NCBI GenBank assembly: GCA_937899715.1
Contig: CALCNX010000049.1
Coordinates: 62,001 to 126,000, forward strand
Source of the DNA: an uncultured bacterium
Lineage (GTDB): Bacteria; Bacteroidota; Ignavibacteria; Kapaibacteriales; UBA4661
Direction of reading: 5' to 3'
Length of the DNA: 64,000 bases
Shown here: positions 32,718-42,700 of the stretch, one piece after another
Numbering within the stretch: position 1 is the stretch's first letter
How the letters are laid out: every line of letters begins with the position of its first letter
Notes under the pieces: model-generated
Seen by the model: the letters and a program-made list of their open reading frames with translations, nothing else
What the model was told of the DNA's origin: nothing
Database searches by the model: none
Position numbers and translations under genes: made by a program

Positions 32718-32790
32718 CCTTGTTTGAACGCTTTTCTACGGAATTGGATTGAGTCTTAATGCATATCGCAAGCTGGGGTAAATATGTTCT

Positions 32791-34983
32791 CTAGCCTGTA
32801 ACGACAACGACATTTTCAGCATGGTCGTTGAACGCAGGCAATTCAGACTGCCCGGTGGGCGGAGCTTCAGCGACGATGGCAATGACCGTCATATCGTCGT
32901 GCTGCGGCATTCCTTCGGAGAATTCGGAGACGCGGCGAACAACCTCGCCCACCACGAAGCGGGCTTCGGGATTTTTTTGCATAAGCACGCCGTGCAGTGG
33001 CTCCATGCCAAATTCTTCTTGCTGGGCGTTCATGGCTTCATTCACACCATCGGTGAAAAGAAGGCACACGTCTTTGTAGCCCATCGGGACACGAATTTCT
33101 TCCATAAACTGGCGGAATTTCGATGCTTCTGCCAGTGCCACGCCAACACCTTTAGGTTGAAGAAGGCGTATTTTCCCGTTGTGCGAAAGTGCAATGGGCG
33201 TGTGTCCGGCGCGGGCAATAACAAGCTCGCTATTCTCTTCATCAATCGCCACAGCAGTCATAGCAATATAAGAACCACGCTCAATGTTGCCCTTCAGTGC
33301 AGTATTGATGCGGCAAAGAACATCTTTCGGCGACTCGCTTTCACTTGCCACCGCGAGTACAACGCCCTTGAGCTCTGCCATATAAAACGCAGCCGATATG
33401 CCCTTACCGGACACATCGCCGATAATAACGCAGTTCATGCCGTTTTTCAACTTCACGTAATCGTAGTAATCGCCGCCGACTTCCAGTGCAGGCGAGGTGT
33501 ACGCTGCAATATCGAATTTCTTCAGTTCCGGTTGCTGCTTCGGCAGGAGCTTGTGCTGCATTTCGCGGGCAAGCAGCATCTCGCGTTTGAAGCGCTCCTG
33601 CTCCAGAGAGTTCTCGAAGAGCCGGACGTTTTCAATGGCAATACTAATGTTATTGGCAAAAGCAGAAAGAAGCGAAATATCTTCGGTTTCAAAGAGAAAT
33701 TTATCACGGTGCGCTGCAAAGAGTGTCCCAATGCGCCTATTATCCAGCGTAAGCGGCACGGCGATAAGCGATTGGGCAAAATCGCGGGCGTAAGGGTAAA
33801 TAGGCACAAATACAGGCTCTTCGTCGAGCGCCTCGAAGTGCATTGCCTGTGCGCCCTGCTGCGCAAGAAGCGCTCTCAGAACACCGTCTTTGTACAAGAT
33901 TTGCAGCTCTTGTTCGGAAATTTTAAGCTGCGAAGCAATCTTCATAGTTTTGCTCTCGCCGTCTTCCAGCTCCACCCACGACGACGTAGCACCGCAAACA
34001 TCGCGTATCATGGTGGTAACAATTCCTAAGAGTCTTTCCAAATCATAGACCTGCGAGATAGTGCGGCTCAAATATGCAAGCGAGCGCACTTCATTGATTT
34101 TCCTGTCCACCACTGCCGCCGTTGGCAGTGCTAGCCCAATAGAGAAGGCAATGCGCAGAAAGAAAATCGCAGAGATAAGCGAGGAGAACATAGAGAAATT
34201 ACGTGCTCCGGGCAGCAGGTTCTCCATGAACTGCACAAACTGTTCGGTACTTTCTTGGCGAAACATAAAGGTAATACTGATGGCAAGTGCGATAGAGGCA
34301 ATGCCAAATGCTTTCCACTTTTGATCGCGGCTGAAGGAAGAAATCCACGAAATACGCGAGGATGATACAAGCAGCAGCATACCTAAAATCGCCAGCCCGA
34401 TAACAACGCCAAAGGTCATATCTATTTTCGTCACGACCGAGAAGACTTGCATGACGACAAGTAAAATCCCAATCACGAGCGCAATAATGCGGAACTGAGC
34501 AGTAAAAGTGGTACGACGAATCTGAATGAGCACATCCAGCCATTGCAACTGACGGACAATTACCGCCACAAATAACAGCGCTGCGACGGATATACCAAAC
34601 CGCACCAGAACGTCGTCGCCAAGGCGCAGATGGTCGCCGATAAGCAGCGATACGGCGAGCATAGCTACGGTGGTGACAATAACGAACATTCCGCCTTGCT
34701 TCAGTTCAGCAAAAGGCTTGGCAACGGATATGATTTGCGGGTCGTCGCTTTCGCGGAGAATAGGAAAGGTCGTGGCAAAAAGCCCGCCGAAAAGCGCAGC
34801 AATCGTAATTTTGAGAAGTGCCGTAAACCCCAGCGAGATATTATGTAGCAACGAACCCTCTTGCGCCAGAAAAGCAGTATCAACAAATGCCATCAGCGCA
34901 GCACACAGAACTATTGCCGCTAAAGCACCAGTGTACCGATGAGCGCCAAGGCTGCCGAATAAACGTTTGAAAAAGTGTTTCAT
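32791..34983 (-). CDS. RsbU-type PP2C/SpoIIE phosphatase with GAF domain and membrane N-terminus
   Basis: A 730-residue protein. Residues about 15-290 hold seven or eight transmembrane helices. A GAF sensor domain (about 310-455) and a short coiled coil lead to a SpoIIE-type PP2C domain (about 490-705) with the metal-binding motifs GGDYYDY, IGDVSGKG, FTDGVNEA and HDDMTVI. These phosphatases dephosphorylate anti-anti-sigma factors (RsbV type) in partner-switching stress or envelope responses. No RsbV/RsbW genes lie beside it, so the partners are elsewhere. Monocistronic. Confidence 0.9.
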   Translation of the reverse strand: MKHFFKRLFGSLGAHRYTGALAAIVLCAALMAFVDTAFLAQEGSLLHNISLGFTALLKITIAALFGGLFATTFPILRESDDPQIISVAKPFAELKQGGMFVIVTTVAMLAVSLLIGDHLRLGDDVLVRFGISVAALLFVAVIVRQLQWLDVLIQIRRTTFTAQFRIIALVIGILLVVMQVFSVVTKIDMTFGVVIGLAILGMLLLVSSSRISWISSFSRDQKWKAFGIASIALAISITFMFRQESTEQFVQFMENLLPGARNFSMFSSLISAIFFLRIAFSIGLALPTAAVVDRKINEVRSLAYLSRTISQVYDLERLLGIVTTMIRDVCGATSSWVELEDGESKTMKIASQLKISEQELQILYKDGVLRALLAQQGAQAMHFEALDEEPVFVPIYPYARDFAQSLIAVPLTLDNRRIGTLFAAHRDKFLFETEDISLLSAFANNISIAIENVRLFENSLEQERFKREMLLAREMQHKLLPKQQPELKKFDIAAYTSPALEVGGDYYDYVKLKNGMNCVIIGDVSGKGISAAFYMAELKGVVLAVASESESPKDVLCRINTALKGNIERGSYIAMTAVAIDEENSELVIARAGHTPIALSHNGKIRLLQPKGVGVALAEASKFRQFMEEIRVPMGYKDVCLLFTDGVNEAMNAQQEEFGMEPLHGVLMQKNPEARFVVGEVVRRVSEFSEGMPQHDDMTVIAIVAEAPPTGQSELPAFNDHAENVVVVTG

Positions 34984-35294
34984 TGTGATTGCTCATTGCA
35001 AAAAGTGTTCGCTAATGGACACTACTACGAAGGCTCGTGTGGAAAGTTTCTCGAAAAGTGCAGTGAATAATTCTTACTTCAAGAACGCTGGGGTTCTCTC
35101 CAACAACCATGACGAGAAATTAGGTAACAACATTCTGAACACAAACCAAACCGGGATTTTGGGGGATGAAGAAGATGATTGAGATTGGGTAGGTGATTTC
35201 CGATAGTGTTTAAGTTTTGGGTGTTAAATTCAAAAGTCATCAACCAAGAATCTCTCAGTATGCTGCTGCTCATCCTTTATACTTCGGCTTCTCC
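34984..35294. other. Intergenic interval without a supported gene
   Basis: About 310 bases upstream of the RsbU-type gene. A plus-strand frame of 55 codons (ATG at 35015, ending GILGDEEDD) lacks a ribosome-binding site and overlaps the region where the minus-strand promoter must lie. No strong hairpin or repeat was found. Confidence 0.3.
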
Positions 35295-35810
35295 TTAGTT
35301 CACTGGCAGAAAGACCGACTGAGCAAGCATGGTAATACGCTTTTGGTCGCCCTTGATTTTTTCAACCTCTGCCTTGCTTTTTCCGGCATCCTCAGCATGA
35401 TGACGAGCATCGCTTTCAGGAATGATTTCTTCGGTTACAAGTCCTTCGGCAATGATTGTTTTTCCTGCGATGTCCTTAGGGACGAAAAAACCGTCGTCCT
35501 TGAAGGTAACGCGCACCATAGAACTACCATCGGTCAGCATCATCCAACAACCTCTTTTCTGGCAGACTTCTGTCACCTTTGCCATGACGCGCACAACATT
35601 TGTCTTCGAGGGCGATTTCATCGCATCGGCAAGAGCAAGGGGTGGCGAAGTGGACTGCACGGAATCACCAAAAGCCTTGTATAAGGGGGCTTGAGACTTT
35701 GCCGTCTCTTGTGCGGCGGTCTGCGCGGCTTTGTTTTCGGCAGATTGTTTTCCACAGCCAAAAGCAAGTAGGGAGGCGAGTGCTCCGGCGAGAATGAGAG
35801 TACGGTTCAT
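35295..35810 (-). CDS. DUF4920-like lipoprotein
   Basis: A 171-residue lipoprotein: signal MNRTLILAGALASLLAFG-C (lipobox Cys near residue 19), then an Ala/Gln/Lys linker. The domain (about 45-165) shows 'VRVMAKVTEVCQKRGCWMML' and 'RVTFKDDGFFVPKDIAGK', the hallmark of DUF4920, with two cysteines four apart. The fold is OB-like; function is unknown, and the cysteines suggest metal or redox binding. A longer frame to 35831 does not improve the signal peptide. It is the last gene of a minus-strand run, 48 bases after tatC. Confidence 0.78.
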   Translation of the reverse strand: MNRTLILAGALASLLAFGCGKQSAENKAAQTAAQETAKSQAPLYKAFGDSVQSTSPPLALADAMKSPSKTNVVRVMAKVTEVCQKRGCWMMLTDGSSMVRVTFKDDGFFVPKDIAGKTIIAEGLVTEEIIPESDARHHAEDAGKSKAEVEKIKGDQKRITMLAQSVFLPVN

Positions 35811-35858
35811 AACGAGCGTCAAGTCAAACAATCAAAAAAATAGTGGGTTGCTTTATTG

Positions 35859-36626
35859 TCAAGCAGTTTTTTCTTTCGGCGCTTGCTTGCGCGTAACCCG
35901 CGCAATGACGATACTGATTTCGTAGAGAATATACAAAGGGCAAGCAAAAATAAGCTGGTTAATCGGGTCGGGGCTAGGTGTAATGACGGCAGCTATAAAC
36001 AAAATCGCAATAATCGCATGGCGGCGGTATTTCCGCATCATAGCTGCTGTCACGAGTCCAATAGAAGAAAGAACAAATGTAATCATGGGCAGTTCAAAAA
36101 TCAGTCCCGCGCCCAAAATGGTCATTATCATAAAGCTGAAATACTCGCCAATGTCAATAATGTTCTTGATGTTCGCCGTCCCAAAACTCACCGTGAACTG
36201 CAGCATACCCGGAATCATCACGAAATAGGCAAATGACACCCCAAGCATAAAGCAAATCGTTGTCAGAGCCGTAATGCGCCCCGCCCAACGCCGTTCGTGT
36301 GCATATAAGCCCGGCTCAATAAACTTCCATAATTGATACATTACAATCGGAAATGCAACAACCAAACCACTGACTAAAATTACTTTCACGTAGAGAAATT
36401 GCTGCCCAAAAGGACGAAGATTCTGCAACTCCAATTTTGAAGTAACAGCAGGCTTGAGCAAAATGAGGTTCATAATGTCATTCACGAAATAGCCTGCGCC
36501 CACGCAGCCCACCAAAATAGCCAATACTGCTTTGAATAATCGCCCACGAAGTTCTTCCAAATGCTGAAAGAAGCCTTGTTCGTTGTCATTGGGATTGTGT
36601 TCTATTCCGGCTTTGTTGTCGTTCAT
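35859..36626 (-). CDS. tatC: Sec-independent protein translocase TatC
   Basis: A 255-residue inner-membrane protein with six helices. The signature 'FFQHLEELRGRLFKAVLAIL' opens it, and 'FIEPGLYAHERRW' and 'FELPMITFVLSSIGLVT' follow. TatC binds the twin-arginine signal of folded exported proteins. The translocon also needs TatA; no tatA is adjacent. Gaps of 54 bases to the ABC ATPase upstream and 48 to the DUF4920 lipoprotein downstream suggest co-transcription. Confidence 0.95.
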   Translation of the reverse strand: MNDNKAGIEHNPNDNEQGFFQHLEELRGRLFKAVLAILVGCVGAGYFVNDIMNLILLKPAVTSKLELQNLRPFGQQFLYVKVILVSGLVVAFPIVMYQLWKFIEPGLYAHERRWAGRITALTTICFMLGVSFAYFVMIPGMLQFTVSFGTANIKNIIDIGEYFSFMIMTILGAGLIFELPMITFVLSSIGLVTAAMMRKYRRHAIIAILFIAAVITPSPDPINQLIFACPLYILYEISIVIARVTRKQAPKEKTA

Positions 36627-36680
36627 ACAGAGAAAAAATGGTGTAGTCTCAGATTCAGATTACGTTGAATTGAAGGGTAA

Positions 36681-37373
36681 TCATCGCTGCACAATGTCGC
36701 CAATAGCCACACTCACGGGAAACATTGCCTGCACTGCCGCGTCGTGCGTGATGGTGAGTATGCTCGTTCCTTCGTCGTGTGCCAGTTCGCGCATAGTGTC
36801 TATGACTGTCCGTGCATTGCGGGCATCAACGCTGGCGGTTGGTTCGTCGGCAAGTACCAATGCGGGCGTGTTCACAAGCGCCCGTGCCACCGCGACGCGC
36901 TGCTGCTCGCCGATGGAAAGTTCGCGCGGGCGGCGGTGCATTTTTTCCTTCAGCCCAAGCCGTGCAAGCAGCATCGTGGCGCGTTCTTCAGCATTGTTTT
37001 TTTTACCCGCAAACATTGTGGCGGCGAGAACATTTTCTCGTGCGGTCAAGCCTTGCAAAAGATTAAATGTTTGGTAAACGCAGCCAACGTGTGCGGCGCG
37101 AAATCGGTCGCGCTTTGCCTCAGACAGTGTTGTAATGTCGGTGCCGTTCAGCATGATTGCACCCTCGTCGGGCGTAATTATCCCGGCAATGAGATTCAGC
37201 AATGTCGTCTTTCCTGACCCGCTTTCGCCGACAATGACCATTTCTGAACCTTTGCTTAATGTAAACGTAGGAATACGCAGCGAAAAAGAGCGCTCTGCAT
37301 CCGATGATTCCTTGCCCACAGGCTTATCCGAGCCGAGACGCTTTACGACATTCTGCAAATGAAGAAGGCTCAT
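36681..37373 (-). CDS. ABC transporter ATP-binding protein, LolD/MacB-like
   Basis: A 230-residue ATPase. Walker A is GESGSGKTT, the Q-loop is 'VYQTFNLLQGLTARENV', the signature is LSIGEQQR and Walker B ALVLADEPTASVD, followed by the switch 'TITHD'. 'QTFNLL' and 'LTARENV' are typical of the LolD/MacB/FtsE group, which extracts lipoproteins or powers mechanotransmission. No FtsX/LolC-type permease lies in the window, so its partner is unknown. A TTG three codons upstream is possible; ATG 37373 is chosen. Confidence 0.88.
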   Translation of the reverse strand: MSLLHLQNVVKRLGSDKPVGKESSDAERSFSLRIPTFTLSKGSEMVIVGESGSGKTTLLNLIAGIITPDEGAIMLNGTDITTLSEAKRDRFRAAHVGCVYQTFNLLQGLTARENVLAATMFAGKKNNAEERATMLLARLGLKEKMHRRPRELSIGEQQRVAVARALVNTPALVLADEPTASVDARNARTVIDTMRELAHDEGTSILTITHDAAVQAMFPVSVAIGDIVQR

Positions 37374-37429
37374 AATTGACAAAAGCTGATTCGTTAGAGA
37401 GGGTTCGGATTGGGAAATTATGCTTCGCT

Positions 37430-38908
37430 TTACAAAGCCACTTGAGCCTGCATGATAAATTCAGTTCTGGTTTCTTGGAAATTCCGTGATGCGTCATAAA
37501 CAGGACGACCACGATAGTGGAAATTCAATCGTGCATTATGACCTTCCAAGAACCAATTAAAACCTGCTTCAGGCAAAATATAGGGCTGGTTCAGTGCCTC
37601 AAAGCTGCCGTAGGTAGCCGCTACATATGGCTGAATGCGGGTGTTGCTGAAAATACCATCGTTTAACAGTTTCACTCGTCCCGGAAAGACATAACCAATT
37701 TCCGTATATGCGCCGTGTCCTGTGCCAATAAGCGGATAAGCATTGCCGCCGCCATTAAATGAATTTGGCGAGCCGGCAACAGCGCGGACACTGGTGACGG
37801 GATTCATAATGCCGATGTTGCGAATGTAATTTGGTCCCATAGAATAATTGTAGTATGCTGCATAGACGGTAAGCGCATCGGGGTCTTTTCCCGGCTGTAG
37901 AGGCAAGTCCATGAAGAAATCTGCCGCAAGTACCCGATAATCAGTGTTGGTGGTGTCATAGCGGCGTGTCGAGGTGTTATATTTATTTGTCCACATTCCA
38001 TTGGGCTGGAACTGGAAGCCCACACCAAGATTTAAGACTTTTTTTGTCCCGACGTATGTACCTATCATAAAAGGCAAGGTGCGATTTTCTTTGTCCCAGA
38101 ATTCATACGCCACATAGCCCTTCAACTCGCCTGTAACCTGGTTCGGAGAGTAATTACTTGCCGCCCGTGTGGTGTCGCGGGTGAGATTAGTAAAAGCATT
38201 GTTAATACCAATACGAAAAGGCATATCAAAAGCAAACGTATAATCAAAACCAAGCGCTTTACCCTTGACGTATGTGCCAATCATCCGTATAAACTGGTCT
38301 GTCGCGTCAATAGTAGGCCAGCCAAGAATCGGCGAGTCATTTGCCATATAGTTGATAGTGCTGCTCATGCTCATACGCGATAGTCCCGTCCAATAGTGCA
38401 TTCCGAATCCCCAGAACAAGCCGTCATCGGTGGGCGTATTGCCACCTGCCACACGTAATTCACCATAAATATCGTGGAAAAAGATTTGCGGCTTTTTCGC
38501 ACTGGCATTTGGGTCAACCGTTGTGCCGGGAGCACCTACGCCACCGGTGGATTCGGTTTGGTTGTTGATGCCTAAGTGCATCAGTACCAAAAAGTCTTTA
38601 TCTATCTGCGTGTGCAGGAGGAATCGGGAGCGACGTATGCCAATATCGAACGATGTGGGCGTAGCAGCCTCTTGTATGTAAGAATTAGGGTTGTTCTGCA
38701 AATAGCGGAACCAGATTTGATGCCACGTCAGAAAGCGAATATAGCGCGAGCCATCGTCGTTGAGCTTAATACGAATACCTGTGCCATAGATGTCACTCCC
38801 TTGTGCCGAAGCGGATAAAGGCAGCCACGCCAGAGCGCTGACAATAAGTACCACACCAAGAACGATCTGCACAACCGAAGTTTTGAAAGCGTATCGAAAT
38901 CTGTTCAT
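37430..38908 (-). CDS. Outer-membrane porin-like beta-barrel protein
   Basis: A 492-residue secreted barrel protein. Signal peptide: 'MNRFRYAFKTSVVQIVLGVV' to 'LSASAQG'. The mature protein begins with 'GIRIKLNDDGSRYIRFLTWHQIWFRY', has 'FDIGIRRSRFLLHTQIDKDF', and consists of alternating strands with aromatic girdles, ending in 'FIMQAQVAL'. It resembles phosphate/short-chain porins (OprP/OprO-like) of Bacteroidota, but substrate is not readable. ATG 38908 follows GGGAGATTTGAT, a good ribosome-binding site; the 22 codons upstream are not signal-like. First gene of the porin / ABC / tatC / DUF4920 run. Confidence 0.8.
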   Translation of the reverse strand: MNRFRYAFKTSVVQIVLGVVLIVSALAWLPLSASAQGSDIYGTGIRIKLNDDGSRYIRFLTWHQIWFRYLQNNPNSYIQEAATPTSFDIGIRRSRFLLHTQIDKDFLVLMHLGINNQTESTGGVGAPGTTVDPNASAKKPQIFFHDIYGELRVAGGNTPTDDGLFWGFGMHYWTGLSRMSMSSTINYMANDSPILGWPTIDATDQFIRMIGTYVKGKALGFDYTFAFDMPFRIGINNAFTNLTRDTTRAASNYSPNQVTGELKGYVAYEFWDKENRTLPFMIGTYVGTKKVLNLGVGFQFQPNGMWTNKYNTSTRRYDTTNTDYRVLAADFFMDLPLQPGKDPDALTVYAAYYNYSMGPNYIRNIGIMNPVTSVRAVAGSPNSFNGGGNAYPLIGTGHGAYTEIGYVFPGRVKLLNDGIFSNTRIQPYVAATYGSFEALNQPYILPEAGFNWFLEGHNARLNFHYRGRPVYDASRNFQETRTEFIMQAQVAL

Positions 38909-38942
38909 ATCAAATCTCCCTAAAAAGATGAAAGTGAATACT

Positions 38943-39066
38943 ATAGGACTTTCGCAAATAGCAAAAACGAACATGATTGGAGTGCGGAATTTTAATTCCG
39001 CAACGTATTTCTCACGAAACAGCGGAATTAAAATTCCGCACTCCCTGTTTTTTGCGAAAGTCCTAT
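38943..39066. repeat. Nested palindromic element (family 1, copy 1)
   Basis: Outer arms ATAGGACTTTCGCAAA (38943-38958) and TTTGCGAAAGTCCTAT (39051-39066) are perfectly complementary. Nested inside, GGAGTGCGGAAT (38979-38990) pairs with ATTCCGCACTCC (39033-39044). The inner core recurs at 48675-48748 with the same ends. It lies between the porin start and the giant surface protein. Confidence 0.75.
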
Positions 39067-39207
39067 ACTAGTTAGGTCAAAAGCTGACGCGCGGACTGAA
39101 ACTATTCGGAACAAGAAGCCCCGCAATCTAGGGAAAATGTTGTATTGATACAAGCAAAAATGCGTGATAAGGGTGCGTATAAGAAGATAGTAAAGTTCGA
39201 AAAATTA

Positions 39208-39362
39208 GAGAGTGTAAATTGTTTTGTGTAAACTTCCCTCACCCAACCCTCTCCCAGAGGGCGAGGGCTTCAGAATAAATTGATTGTTCTTGTCTTCGCT
39301 CCTTCTCCCTCTGGGAGAAGGCGGGGGATGAGGGCTGTTTACACAAAACTCTGCACACTCTC
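39208..39362. repeat. Long inverted repeat with C-rich core
   Basis: Left arm GAGAGTGTAAATTGTTTTGT (39208-39227) and onward to CCCTCACCC pairs imperfectly with the right arm ending at 39362 (reverse complement GAGAGTGTGCAGAGTTTTGT). The inner part CCCTCTCCCAGAGGGCGAGGG faces CCTTCTCCCTCTGGGAGAAGG. Similar C-rich palindromes are widespread intergenic repeats in bacteria. Confidence 0.7.
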
Positions 39363-39415
39363 CAAAATTAGTGGTGATGCTCTATGCCAATATGCAAAAA
39401 CTTGTCCGAAACGGT

Positions 39416-39550
39416 GTGTCAGAACAAAGTGTCAGATTTTTTCTTGCACACTGTCAGAAAAATCTGACACTTTTTATGGGAGTAGCTGTGGAAAATGTCT
39501 TAAAAGTGTCAGATTTTCTGCCCAATCATGCCCAAAAGTGTCAGGTTTTT
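39416..39550. repeat. Cluster of AAAGTGTCAGATTTT motifs upstream of the giant gene
   Basis: Four near-identical copies: AAAGTGTCAGATTTTT (39426-39441), its inverse AAAAATCTGACACTTT (39458-39473), AAAAGTGTCAGATTTT (39502-39517) and AAAAGTGTCAGGTTTTT (39534-39550), plus a partial GTGTCAGA at 39416. The first two begin 32 bp apart, as do the last two. The inverted pair forms a 16-bp stem. This could be an operator array or part of a mobile repeat. Apart from this and the two palindromes, the 38909-39785 gap holds nothing I can name. Confidence 0.7.
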
Positions 39551-39785
39551 CTTCTGGCACATCCTTTGTAATAGTCTCCTCTGGATAAAAGAATGCACCA
39601 AGGGCAGGGATGTCCTTGAAGGTTTTTGTACTGTGTTGGGAGATGTATAGCTCATCTCCTCGCAGAAGCGGCGGTTGACAGTGTCCGCCCGCACCAACAA
39701 AAGCACCTACAACACTGTTTCGCCTCAAAACACCACCCCTTTATATAATTTACTTTTTTTCCATACTTAAAGGAGTAGTACATAA

Positions 39786-42700
39786 ATGAATTTTGTACTA
39801 GCACAATTGCGTCGCTCCACAAGCGCTTTGCTTGTTGCGTTGACTGCATTTCTTTTGGTAGCCCCTGCTTTGGTCTATGCGCAGTCAACTGCGGATTCCC
39901 AAGTTCAGGGCGAGAGCCGAGATTTCCGCTCGACTCGTAACGGTCGTTGGGTGGACTTGTCCACATGGCAAGTCTATCGCTCAGGCGTCTGGATTGCCGC
40001 CGGACGTGAAGTTGGTGTGCCTAACGGCGCGAGTAACGTTTTCATCGAAACAAACCACACCATTGTGGCTACCCGCGCTGTGCAGGAAGCTATCCAATGG
40101 AACGGTGCGCAAGCATGGGCGTTCCTCGAGGTAAATAACCTGCATATTAACACTGCTGCGTCTATCACGACGACCTTCGGCAGTTCCAGTATCTCAGGTT
40201 TTACCTATGATGCTCTTGGTAACAACCTCGACCGTTATGACGGCGATGGTAATAGCCGCGCTGCTGTTCTCGGTGGTTCACCGAACTTAGGCAGTGTGAG
40301 CACATCATTGAGCCAGTTCTCTCCGGTTGCCGGCGGTGTTAATCCGCTTCCCGGTGGTACACTTGGTGGTTACCCGTTCAACCGTATCGGTAACATGGAC
40401 GTGTTCTCACCCCAGAACTTTTTGCTTGAGCCGTCGGGTGGACAAGTTCCTACCCCTCGCAACATGGAGTTGCGCGTGTATGGTAAACTCCGCTATTATA
40501 CTGGTAGGGCGTTCGACAAAACCGACCGCTCTGCGAATATCCAAGTGACTGCTGCTACTATCGGTACTGGTTCGACTATTGTTTTCCGCGGTATAACTCG
40601 TACGATTACATCTCCGGAAGAATGGTCAACCACACTTGCTACACAAACAGGTCGTTTCGACAACACAGCACAAACTGCTGCGTTAGGTTCTGCTGGTACA
40701 GCTGGTGGTTTCGGTTTGCGTTTTGATGACGGTTCGGGTAATGCCGCAGCTGTTAGCCAGGCGCGTATCAATAACTTCCGTGGCTTGATGGGACGTAACT
40801 CGTTCTGGACAGCTGTGTTCGACCTTGGTCGTGTTGTTGACCGTAACTTCTCTGTTGACCAGTTCACTGGTCCGACAGACGATCCTTCGACTGCTATTGG
40901 TACTCTTCGTGGTAACTTTACCGCAGGTATCATTCAGGTTCGTCGTGGTACAGTTCGTTTTGAAGGTCAGGCGCTTCTTGCAAACGAAGGTGCTCCTACG
41001 TCTGGTTCTATCCAGATTATGAACAACGCTGTTTTGCAAGTTGCTTCTGGTAATATCGGTCGTACTGCTGTGAATCTTTCGCAGTTTGGTAGCCGTTTTG
41101 GTGGTACCTCAACGATTGACCTTTATGGTAGTGGTAATCCTTACCAGCCTGTTCAAACAGACTTGACAGGTAATCCTAATGGTGGTGCTACTCGCGCAGG
41201 CTACTTCTCGCAAACTCCGTCGGGTACATATGGGGTAACTTCCCGTATGCGCTACTTCGTAGTTGAAGAAGGTGGCGCTCTTGATTTCGTTGGCGCTGTT
41301 GGTTCACTTAGTGCTGCTGACGTTCGCTTCAACGGTACGGTTATCTATTCACGTACAGGCGATCAAACGCTTGTTGGTGATTCCCCATTCTTGTCGTTTA
41401 ACCCTGCAGGCACAATCGTCGGTGGCGCTGCTGCTGGTGGCGTTACACTTAATGGTACTGGCGCTGCTGCTGGTACTGGTGGTGTTACCATTAATGCAGG
41501 TGAAAATGGCTTGTTTGACCCGTACAATAATAACTATAATGCTAATGCTGGTGTAACTGCTGCAGGTACTACATGGGCGGGTGATCCTCGTCCGGGTACT
41601 ATTAATGACTTCGGTACAGCTCCATCCGGTCTTGGTGTAGGTACGGCTGCTCTCTTCCAACCTTCCACGACGGCTGCTTACAGCCACCTCGTGTTGCGCG
41701 GTACAGGCACCAAATTCCTCATTGCTACGACTGTAACAATCTCACGCGCGCTCATCTTCCAAGGTGAAGCACGTATGGGCATCCAAAACGTAGCGGGCGA
41801 CGGTACTGTTATCACCATCAACGGTGCTAACCTTGCATCAGGTCTTCCATACTACTTGCAACAGCCTATCGCAGGCGAGTTGGTTGCTAATGACCCTGTA
41901 AGCGGTCGCACGGTTTCACGTGCCGGCTACTTCCCGACATTGGTATATCTTCGTGGTACAGGTTTGACCGGTTTCCGCCAGGAAAACAATATCGGTACAA
42001 CATTCCGTGGTACGCTTTCAACCGCTACGACTCACACTGAAGCGGATAGCGATCCCGTCAGTGGCGCTCAAGCACAAACGATGTGGTCGGTTTACGGTGG
42101 CAACACTGACCCGGTTATCTTCGTAGGCTTCACGACCGCTTCTACCCGTCCTATCATCTACGATCAGGATATGTACCCAGAAGGTGCTTCCTATCCTATC
42201 GGTATGGTGCTTGCTGGTTCTTTGAACCGTGAGCAGCTTGACATGAGCCCATGGAACAAGCCTGGTGTTGTTCACGGCTTGCCTGCTGAACCGTCATACG
42301 ACGGTAATACTACCGCTATCGGTGATGGACACGGTTCTTCATTCCGTGGTTACACATATACGTCCACAACCCGCTCGCAAACACTTGACGGTGTTCGCAC
42401 CGGTCAGGTTATTCGTCAAACTGTTGACCGTGTAAACGGTACCGGCAGCCCGATGACCTTCCCGACCGTTGGTATTGCTAACGTTGCCGGTGTTAACGGT
42501 GGTAACATCATCCGTAACTTCCCGGTTATCACCAATAGCATCCATGACTACGCTATCAATACAAGCGCAACCACAACGTTGCAGTATGACAGCGAAGCGT
42601 CCGATATTATGTCGCAGATTGAGTTCCCGGCTGGTGTAACAGGTCCTCACAACCTTGTGATGAACTGCGCATCGAACGTATCACAAACTCTGCCGATTCG

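Noticed and set aside
32597..32760. Integration site for a mobile element at tRNA-Asn
   Set aside because: No integrase and no duplicated tRNA 3' end nearby; a terminator follows directly.
35015..35182. 55-codon plus-strand frame ending GILGDEEDD
   Set aside because: Overlaps the likely promoter region of the RsbU-type gene, lacks a ribosome-binding site and has no recognisable features.
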